This document shows positions 1-10,200 of a DNA stretch of 30,652 nt, one piece after another (position 1 is the first letter of the stretch; each line of letters starts with the position of its first letter). The stretch is from Plakobranchus ocellatus (Eukaryota; Mollusca; Gastropoda; Plakobranchidae). Below the pieces are notes generated by a model. It saw only the letters and a list, made by a program, of their open reading frames with translations. It did not search any database and was not told where the DNA came from. The stretch is from positions 2,786,487 to 2,817,138 of the forward strand of contig BLXT01000588.1 in assembly GCA_019648995.1 (NCBI GenBank), written 5' to 3'. The translations under genes and the position numbers were made by a program.

Positions 1-1033
1 ATAATATCACTGATACTTAGAGTTATATATCATAAGAAAGTGCATCCAATCTTCTATTTTTTGGTGTTTGAATTATGTTTGTAAAACGTGTACTTTTGTA
101 AATTAGGATTATGCCCCTTACACCCGCCATAGGCCAACGTTAATTACGAGCTGGGCCAGCCCTCTGTCAGTGAACATGAAATGTTCTTTTACAAGATTAA
201 AATGTTCATTTTATTGCAAAAAGCAAATGAATTTAAAGCAAGCTTCCTGAATGTTGGTCCTGTCTACCCACACAATATGGGCACACGATGAAAAGAAGTT
301 AAGAGAACAGAACTACTAGCTAGCCCATATCAGCAGTTTGGCTGAAGAAAAATATATTTCAATGCCTTTGAGTGTAATCCTAATATATCTTTCTGACTTC
401 CATATGTCACCCTAAATGGGATATGACAAATCTATCTTGAAGCCTCCTCAGACTGGACAACCAAGTGAAAATAATTTAAGAACTTGGCAGAGAATCGAAA
501 GTAAAATTATAGCCAACGAATCTACTGGAAATCACAAAATGACTTAGTTTGTCTGGATTGATTCTTCTGTACAAATCATAATATGAGACTTCGCTGTATC
601 AGAGGAAATCTAATAACATATACCTTGTAAAAGCACACAGTTAAATACTTTTTTTTGTTCTTATTGCAAACTGTAAGATCACATGGTCAGATTTAAGGCT
701 ATGCAAATTGTTTGTTAGTCTAATTTCAGCATTCAATGGATCAATTTGATCATGACAATTAAAAAAAAATGTAAACCTAATGAAATAAAAAAACATGCTT
801 TGTAGATTATGGGCCTGCCAAACATAAATAATACTTATTGAAGTTTTTACCTTTGAAAAGTCATAATCTTTTTAGACCTATATTATAAGCATTTCTATTA
901 TCCCACCAACTTATCCTTAAGAGGGTACTTCATCATGCTAAAGTGGGAGACAGTTTTGACACAACAACAAAAAATGCATTTTTCTTGTATTAAAATAGTA
1001 TACCTGACAAAATCATATTTTGAGCCATTCAGT

Positions 1034-1039
1034 TTTATT
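1034..1039 (-). other. candidate polyadenylation signal AATAAA
   Basis: The plus strand reads TTTATT, so the minus strand reads AATAAA, about 200 bases past the candidate stop codon at 1239-1241. The hexamer is common by chance in AT-rich DNA, so it only supports the end of the gene in combination with the weak terminal exon. Confidence 0.25.
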
Positions 1040-1089
1040 AAACACATTCTAAGAAAGAGGCAAAAGTTATTTGTGCCACCAGTAGGCCT

Positions 1090-1183
1090 ACATCTGTTTG
1101 TGGCAAGGCTGGAAGACAGCAAAACTGCCATTTATGATCAGTGGTACATTTGTTTCTGGCAAGGTCTGAAAGACAGCAAAAAC
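1090..1183. repeat. two-copy 56-bp tandem duplication
   Basis: A block of about 38 bases beginning acatctgtttgtggcaaggc (1090-1127) recurs with few changes at 1146-1183 (acatttgtttctggcaaggt), an offset of 56 bases. Both copies share the core gaaagacagcaaaa or a one-base variant of it. Divergence is low, so the duplication is fairly young. It would lie in the 3' UTR if the gene ends at 1239. Confidence 0.75.
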
Positions 1184-1238
1184 CTAAAAAGCCAAGTCTG
1201 GAACGTCCAATTTCTCATATATCAAAGTGCTCAAGGTG

Positions 1239-1278
1239 TTAAAATTTTTCACACTGATTTATAACATTACCACATAAT
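1239..1278 (-). CDS. candidate terminal coding exon of the tandem-RRM gene
   Basis: The minus strand has a strong acceptor, a pyrimidine tract ending in TTCAG, immediately before 1278. The preceding exon ends two bases into a codon. Its AG plus the A at 1278 makes Arg, and the frame then reads LCGNVINQCEKF and stops at TAA. The phase fits and an AATAAA follows about 200 bases on. However, the exon is only 40 bases and the peptide has no character of its own, so other acceptors, or an exon outside the window, remain possible. Confidence 0.3.
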
Positions 1279-4200
1279 CTGAAGAAAAAAGGACACAATT
1301 CTCTGAATACAAAGTCAATACTTGCACAGATGCCCTTTACAATTTTTCTGTTTTCTCCTTGCCCCATGAGCAATAAGCATTGTTAACCTCTGCTTCAGAG
1401 GAAAAACATAACTCAGCATCAAGAAAAAGCAAAAAATATTGTTTGATATTGCTAAATCCTGGGAAAGTAATTGCTTGTTAGCCATATCGGTTTTTTTTTT
1501 AATTTTTGGTGTATCGAACATTTAACATAGAGTCTCATCTGTGTGTCTGGAGTAATTTTATCTTCTACTTTACTGCTATCACTCCTCCTCCTCCCAAAAT
1601 CCTACCTCAACACTACCATAACTACTATTCCTTAATTCCTTTTTTCTTTTGCCTCTTTCTTTTTATTATTAGAGTGTTAAGTTTTTATTTTTAAACAATT
1701 CCAATATTGGGGCATTCTGTCCACCCAAATTACTGACAGGAATGGAAAAAACAGAAGCTTTTATCACTTGTTTATCAATTTCTTACAAGACCACTCACCT
1801 GCCACTGTTTGAGTATTCCGATCTCCTTCCTCTGCTACTGGACCTTGCTGTGTCTGAAGTATGGGAGGCAGTGTGACTTGATCTGTGGCTGTCTGCCTTA
1901 CTACGGCTGTTACCATCTCCTGCACCCCCACTACCACTTCCATAGGCTGATCTGTGTGCACCACGAGGACCTGTTGCTGAGCCGGTGCTACGATCCCTAT
2001 CTGACCTATCCCTGCTTCCCCTTTCCGCACGATCACTTGCTCCACCCCTAGGCTCCATTCTCCCAGGACCGCCAGTGTCCATGCGCTTGTTTCTGTCTAA
2101 TGGCCGGTCAAGTCGACCTGGGCGGTCCATGGTACTACCTGTGCGTCCCACAGGCCCGCTGCGGGGCATTCTGTCTGGTCTATTGCGCTCAGGCCTCTCT
2201 CCTCCACGGTCCATTCTATTTCTATCAACTGACCAAGAGGCCCCACCAAAATCAGACTGAGAAAGTATAAAAATTATTTATACAGAACAAAAATGCATGG
2301 TCATTGTGGAGAAACTACCAAATTACTATAAACATATTTATTTACAGCATCTCTTATCACTTAAGGAATATTTTGGTTTCTCTCACCAAAGCATCCTGAG
2401 TGAGACCCAAATAAAATAACATTTCAAAATTTTCAAAGTAGAGTAAAAGGCAGCTATGTTCAAAGTAACAAATAAGTAAAGAAATCAACATTATTGACAT
2501 TTATTGCACATTTAAGATTTAAAACCTCAGAGGTAAAGTTGAGATTTCAGAAGCACTTACCTAAACTAGTTTCAAAGAATCTCATGAAAAAAACACGGAT
2601 TTAGGCTAAAATCAGAGATCATTTTTAAGACAAAGCAACCTTAATTACATATAATCTCTATAAAACTTTAATCATGTATCTGAGGCTAAAATCAGGGATC
2701 ACTTTTAAAGCGCACAAAACAATGCAACCTAAAACACATATAATCACCAAATACTTTAAATGGAATTTGAGAGTAATCTTTTTCTCACTTTCCCTACTAC
2801 AAGATCTAATGTATTAACAATCTTGTACCCCAATAAACTGAGTCTGTGCTGGGCTGATCCTTGGACCGAAGCAAAAATATCAAGCAAAGCTTGATTTCTC
2901 TTTGTTGGGATTTTCTTTATAAAATGTCTCTCAATACCTTAATCTTATGATAAAACTTAATAATGTCAAGTGCTTCTTAACTCACTGGCTACTTTACCTG
3001 CAAAGTTTGCAGGAAAATTTTGTGGACGGCAAAATACCAATCCTGCAACTCCTGCAGGTTCCAATTTCCACATTTTTTTCTCATTAAATATTGCAACAGT
3101 TGCGGCATAAGTTACGGTGTCTGTTAGCTTAATCATTTAGCTTTCGAATGATACATGTGAAGTTTGTTTCAGACCATTAGTACAAGCAGGAGAGCAATTT
3201 TACGACACCTCTAGCAGCTACCAGTTTCCGACTGATTTCTGGATGGAGTCTCGTACATTTAGACTGTGATGGAAGTTTAGATATTGCTAGCATCGTGGGA
3301 AATGTATAAGATCCACATTATGAGCCCCCAAAGTGTAAGAAGGCCAAGTCTAGTCTCCTCAAAGGTGGAGAGAAAGGAAAAAGTAGGGGCAAATCGAGCC
3401 TCACCATGGATAAGTCTATATCTAAACCCCAGCCTCAAGTTGGTATTAGATCTAAATCAATATCTAGATCTAAAAAACAATATAAAGGCATAGACTCAAT
3501 TTTTTTTTTTGTAATGTAATCTTTATTATCTTGAAAAAGTATGATACAAATTTCATAGGTATATCTTTACTAACCAATGCAGTGATTTTTTGAAAATACC
3601 CCAGAAATGCCTGGTACACAGGGACTTATTAGGAAAAAAAATCTGGTAGTCAGTGAGTTAAGGAAGATGTGATGAGACGAGAGAGCAAAAATTAAAAGTG
3701 TGGATAAATAGAATAGGTAAAAGTTGCGTCTATGTATTAGGGAGGAGTAATATGTGTTAGTCTACTTGATGTAGCATCAAAATGGGAGATGCAACAATTA
3801 CCAAAGAGAACACTAGTTATTTTTTAAAATCACAGCTGACATGTGTGATAGATGAGGATTAAGCTCTTTAAAGAATGGTGGTCGGGAGTTGGAAGTCAAA
3901 ATTAAATGTTTAGCTTATAAAAACAGATTTCTTGGGTGAGTTACAAAACTGGGAGCATCTTGAATTTTTCTTTAGAAATGGTAGTCATCTAAACAAACTG
4001 CTGAATTTAAAACTTGCCGCAAGCAAGTATCTAGCAAAATCAGCCTAATCATCTTTACTTATTGAAAAAAAGGAGTACTCTAAATTAATCATCTGCCAAG
4101 AATACTGAGTGAATATATCCAAAAATTAGAAAGTTCATAGCACATTTTTATTCACAATAGTTTTCTCAACACATGAAGTTAGTTGAATATACATACCTGA

Positions 4201-7200
4201 TGATCCATGGCACGTGGCCCACTGACCATGCCACCCATTTCAGCTCCACTTCCAAACTGCCTTGGTCCATGTCCTAATAGAGAAGTGCGATGTGTTGAAG
4301 ATGGCATTGGAAAATTATCTGGCCTCATGGGACCTGCACCCGTTTGTGCAGTGTTGAGCATTGCAATTTGATTTTTGATAGCTTGGTTCAGCTGGTTCTG
4401 AAGCTGCAACATCTCTTTAGTGACCTATGGAACAATAAAATACAATTGGACAATTATGTGAAGCTAAAAAAACATAGGCTGACGGACAAAAAAAAAGTAG
4501 GATTACTAGCCAAACTCATTTCTGGTTTTTATCATTTCGCCTATGGATATTCTCTAGGTGGTAAAGTTTGTGCACCCAATTTTCAATATCCTTTTTCACT
4601 TTGCACTCGAAATTGTTCCAGTTTACATGGCTCACAACTGCTAAATTAAAAAAAAAATTTTTTTTTTAAAAATAAAATCAGACCTGCCAACCCCAAATTG
4701 TATTTGCAGGAATAGTCACCTCTACTCACAGGAATTTAGAAAGTCTCACAGGAATATGCCAGTATAATTCAATGTTAATGGATAGACCATATTACACCTT
4801 AATTACGTATACCCAAACATAGACATTCCATAACATTAAAGTATAATATCAGAGGCTAATTAATGAATATGCAAAAAGTATCTCCCTACTCACTGCCATT
4901 AGTCCATTAATACCATTTATCAAGCCTTAAAGACCTGTAGGCTTAGGGCCTTGATGATGAATTTTTTTTAAAGGTGCATTACAGTGTATAAAAACTCAAA
5001 ATCTAGCTCACACAATAAAAGGTTACATAAAAAAAGAAAACCTATGTGAGACAGGTCTACAGAATCTCATTAAGGCCTAATATTATGACCCATTGAATAT
5101 TAAATAAGTAAACTCTAGCCTGCGGTGATTGCGGTGGGATATAATTCATTGCATTCATTAGATGAGAAAGGTATGAACTATCCACTAAAAGTTAGCTCAT
5201 CAAATCAAATCAGTCAAAGTTAGAGCATCACATTAAAGGCCTAAGGCATCACACTTTTCGGACATGCTTCCCACTGGTATTCTATTAAATGCTTTTAAAG
5301 ATTGCTTCAATATACTCTATTTGATGTTGTCTTTATTCAATGTTGTTTGATAAAAACATTACTATCTACTACTCAACAGGGCTAATTGTCCCAAGCTTTC
5401 ACTAAGTAATAAACCTTGACTTAAATCTTGCAAAAGTCTACTATCTGGATCTAATCTGCGCCTCTGTGGCGACTAAAAATAAAACTAAACATTGAAATAG
5501 GGGCCTATAGGTTTATCTCACTGAATCAAATCTGACTATTGGCTTGCTTGATTAGTGAAGCTTTCCATTTAGTACAATTAAACATTCTACCTCTTTTTAT
5601 AATCCTTACCTTTCCACTGTTTGGTGAAAACAAAATTTTATGTATTGAATCAAAGATGCATAGATCTATATCTAGTTCTAGATCTGGTGCTATTAGAACC
5701 ATTCAAGTTTTAAACTCTTCAATTGCTCCATCATGAACATTTATTGAACATGTGAGCAATGATTGTACTATCTCAAAGTTTGGATAACTGAACAGGGTTT
5801 TAGCACAGTAGCTCAGAAAACGAATTTATGGGTGTTCACTGGAATTTTCCCTGGCAAAAACAGAAAGTTGGCAGATCTGTAAAATACTACTTCAAATCAA
5901 AACTTTAAGCCCCCATTATAAACCGCATATTTTCATGAACCTACCTGCCAATTTTCATTTTTCTGAGATTACCCTATCATTTATTTTTTGGCGTGGCTCA
6001 ATTATTAACAGATGTATTTCATTGTGTTTACTTTATGTTTAAAAAATTCTATGCAACACAAGAGAAAAACAAATATCGTGCACCCTTGTTATTCAAAGGA
6101 TTATTACAATCATGTCGAATTCTTAGGTGAGTGGCATTGGATCTTATTTTGCCAGTTTTTATACTCATAACTGACAATATGAGTAGGAACCCCATACAAA
6201 ATTTTCATGTTCACGGGCTATATTTTGTAATGAAATCAAAGAGACCGGGAATAGGTGTTCCTTTTTTTAAAACAAAGGAGTGAAACTATTTTAGTGCAAA
6301 CAAGAGAACGGCACAAGTACCTATTGCATGAAGCTATGGGTTTGAATATAGCAGGTGAAAAGTATTGAAATGTGAATTATCAGCAGCAGAGAACACAATC
6401 AAAGGCTGTTAAACAGCACAAAAATTCATAAAAATCTCAATTGTGGAGACCTTAGAGAATGAAATCATATATGTTTGTATATTGAATAATTTTGTGGAGT
6501 TCTTCACTTGTCTTAAAACTTAATTTTGTAATCAAGGTTAGCCTAGATTAAAAATCCTTTCAATTTCACAAAATGTAAGAATGGTCACGAGTCAAAAACC
6601 GGGTAGAGTTGGGTACACTTGTGTAGTGTAATAAAACCAACAAAATTCACTTTATTTGTTTCATGGGCAGAGCAAAGTGAGACTTTTTTTTTAACCCAAC
6701 AATCTTCTCTCATCCACACCTCCTGTCATCAGATCTCTTCACAAATGAAAACAATCTTTTCTCAAGGGATTGTTTTTGAGACAAAGCAACCGTAATTACG
6801 TATAATCACTATAAAACTTTAATCATGTATTTGAGGCTAAAATCAGGGATCACTTTTAAAGTGCACAAGAACAGTACATTTTGGGTAGATTTTTTATTTT
6901 TACAGCTCAAGTGGAGGCACGAATTTGTTGTTAAGTAAGAAAGACATACCTAGCAGTAAATTGACTTTAAAAAAATGTATTGCCAGTAATAAAAAGGAAT
7001 TAGTTTGGATTTTTTTACTCTGCCAAATCGAGGAAAATGTCTAAACTTAAGATGTAGAATTTAGAGCGATGCACTGAGCAATAAATACCAACCAAAAAAA
7101 TCAACAAAATTTTAAATAACATTGGCATGGGCCCAAAAATGGCATTACTTAATATTGGATGTCTTAAAAGCAAAAAAAGTTAAGTGGGTTTCACGCTTAG

Positions 7201-10200
7201 TCCAAGCATAGAGGAACCAAGAGTAGGGTCCTGATTATTCTTGGCATACGGCATTTGAGGGAGTTTGCCATTGCTTTCCTCGTCTCCTTTACTTACGTCG
7301 AGTCTTAGCAGACCTAGTTACCCATTTAGTGCTGGGTGGACACAGAGGAGCAATGAAAATCTGACTTGGCCCAGACTGGGAATCGAACTTTGGACCTCTT
7401 GGATGTTACTAGTCAACAGCTCTACCAGATGAGCCACCGCTCCCTTTTGAAACAACAGAAAAAAAAAAAAAACCCACTAAACCCCTGCCAAAATTAACTA
7501 TATTCTTGCTAATCTTTGCCAATAATATTTTCAAAACCCATTTTCAAAATTTACACACATGACTGTCTCCTTCTTCACGCCGACTCTTTCTTTCTCGTGA
7601 GTCTCGGTCACGGTGCCTCCGATCATTGAGCCTTTCATTCATCCTTCTCCTTCCAGGCCCCATTGGAAAATCTCTCATACCTGAGGAAAAATTTTGTGAA
7701 AGTAGACTGAATTATAAAATCCTTGAAATTGAAAAATAAAGAGGCATTATACATCTGTAACACTTTTTCACTATAAGAAACAATCAATCAGCAGATAGTA
7801 GAGAATACTGTCATAAGAAGATTATTGAATCAAAAGAGAGTGAGTTTCAGCAGTGTTTTTATAAATTGATGAAAAAAAAACTGTTGATTTACGTTTACTT
7901 CCCATTTATTTGCACTTTTTACCACCGTCATCTTGTTTGATTTTTTTTTCAATTTCCCCCTTTCTTCAAGCTTGCTGGTGTAACTTCAAATATCCATAAC
8001 ATATTTTATTTTTTGGTGGATATTTGCAAGTATCTCAGCAGCATCAGTCAAGATTTAACTGGCAATGTGTGAAAATTTGTTTGCATCTGTCTTTCTCTGA
8101 TAATGTTTAAATATGCAGGTAAACTTCCATTTCATTTCTCACTGAGGTTGCCAGGGTCATATCTTAAAAGATTAAATCGATCTTGAGTATTCTTGGTCGA
8201 GATAATTTTTTCAGATTTTTTTGTCACCATTGCAAATAGTTCAATGTCAGAGCCAAAGTCCTTTGAAAATACCCCTGGAGCAAATGACACTTTTATTGTG
8301 AATTCATTGATATATTTTTGTATTGTCAGTAAAGTTTAGATGACCAATTACAACAGTGTGACAAAATTTCCATAACAGACTTTTCAAATTTGATTTTCAT
8401 AGCATAACTTTTGAGACAAAAGTTTTCGCAGTAAATTTAAAAGAAAAGTAAAAGAGGTACTCTTGACATTCAAGAGATAATCTGCGAAAACAACTTCAGT
8501 AAGACTGAGAAGATATGGTGGAGTTTGAGGATACAACATGAAGTACATTAAAAGTTTAATTTATGTCATCAATTTGAATCCCATTATTGGTTGATGGTTA
8601 GTTTATACACGAAATCAAGGAAAATCACTTTGCATCTTAAAAAATTGGAAGCAATGCAATCAAATGTCTTCACTTACGGGTCTGCAGCAACAATTGTGGG
8701 ATGCCGTAAAGAAATATGATATGTGTGGACATTTCTGAGGACCTACTTCTTTGTGGAGGTCTACAAAATTTTGTACTATTTTTTTTGTGCCATTTTTGCT
8801 AGTCATCGTCATGCTTTGCCTACATGGGAATCCCATATCTTCAATGGTCAGAATATCATTTAATACTAACACTAAAGAAAAAATGTTAAAAATGACATTT
8901 AACACCAAGCAACAAGTTTTTGTATTAAAATGACCTTTAAATTGCAGTACTTTATTCAGTTTTGGCAATTTTCTTGTCAGATTTGTATACATTGAATCGT
9001 ATGGCATGCAATGTGTAACAAAAGAGTACATTCCAAGACAGGTGTCACTGAAGAGTGCACCAACTTATTATTTTCCATTTTCTATGCATCTATTTCTATC
9101 CATTCACACCTAAAGCCTGCCCAACACTAACAAAACAATGACTATGTCCCAAGTTTTACAATATAACTCTACCTGGGCCAGGTTTGTTCAGCAAGCCACC
9201 AGGACCAAATCTACCTCCATCATCTCCTAGTCTTCGCATCATTGGTCGGCCCAAGAGAGATCCTCGTGGACCTTCCATTAAAGCATCTTCTGGACCATTT
9301 GGCCGCTGGCCGCGTAGGAGTTGACCTCTGGTAGGCTTTTTGCGGGTCAAAAGAGCTCTTTTTTTTATTTGCTGCACCCTTCTGTTAAGTGAATTCATCA
9401 TAGGAGGTGGTCGCCTAGGCAAAGAACTCTGATTCAGGTTTTCATTTGAGTCAGGAGGACCCAGTGACTTATTATCAGGAGGTGGCACAAAGAACATGGG
9501 TGGCAAAGAGATTGCCTTCACTGGGTAGGATAAGAAGATTGGGGGGAAAAAGCAAAATTTTAAAAAATATATGTATAGAAAGAAAAATGTCTGGCAATAA
9601 TTAAAAGATTTCAATTTAGCAAAATGAACAGATACTAATTTCTAAGAAAGAGATATTAATCAACCTATCTATTTTTTTAATAAATTGCAACATTTCTGAA
9701 AAAGAGTGTTAAAATTTGAACAACAATTTAGTTAATTTTTATATATTTTATGTAAAATTTTTTTAGTCTAGGAACAAATTTAGTTGTGTATGGTAAGAAC
9801 AATATTTAGACAGGGATAAAAGTACAATCCAATGATATATTTTGCATAAAATTAAAAGCCAGTCATTTGTCACCATTTTAATCTGAAAACATTGTGAAGT
9901 TTATGTGGATGATGTGCATAGTATTAGGATAGAGGGTTTCAAGAAAATTGAAGAAAAACAAGGCAATGTTAATTAAAGTTATACTGTTGTTTTACTCAAG
10001 GACCAAGGCCATGGTCTGGTGAAACATACTAGAAGGAGCCTGTCCAAGAGCTGCACTTAATTAACCTAAAAGCATGATTAAAAAGGTTATCTTTCCAAAA
10101 ATGTGTCACATCAATCTGAAACTCAATAATGCTTAGAAATTTAGAGTTATGAAAAGTATCTGTAGGCCTAATGCATGAAAGAAAACAAACCAAAAAGCTT

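Larger units (their letters stand above)
1..1233. other. 3' flank of the split gene, no gene recognised
   Basis: This AT-rich stretch lies beyond the candidate last exon of the minus-strand gene. It shows no convincing coding region; the open frames over 898-1264 are low-complexity and unsupported by splice signals. It contains a short tandem duplication (1090-1183) and AATAAA words on the minus strand. If the gene ends at 1239, the part next to it is 3' UTR. If not, it is a further intron. Confidence 0.5.
2257..4196 (-). other. intron 9
   Basis: The donor is CACCAG|GTATGT... read as CATCAG|GTATGT on the minus strand, and the acceptor is a TTTCTCAG tract. The intron contains the 80-bp tandem repeat (2603-2760) and a TTAA-flanked piggyBac-type element (2977-3661). 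The rest is AT-rich without recognised content. Confidence 0.8.
4425..7558 (-). other. intron 8
   Basis: This 3.1 kb intron contains a 1.2 kb inverted-end element (4679-5879), a copy of the dispersed 80-bp repeat (6780-6875) and a tRNA-derived SINE (7172-7444). No coding exon is supported within it. Its donor is the weak form CAT|GTGTGT, forced by phase. Confidence 0.75.

Noticed and set aside
1809-2260. Plus-strand frames opposite exon 10
   Set aside because: They are shadows of the G+C-rich coding exon; the minus strand has splice sites and phase continuity.
4679-5879. hAT assignment for the 1.2 kb element
   Set aside because: The visible duplication is 6 bp (TAAAAT); the 8-bp windows at the two ends do not match, so the superfamily is left open.
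7370-7444. Functional tRNA gene
   Set aside because: The anticodon stem is unpaired and a long SINE body follows, so it is a SINE head.
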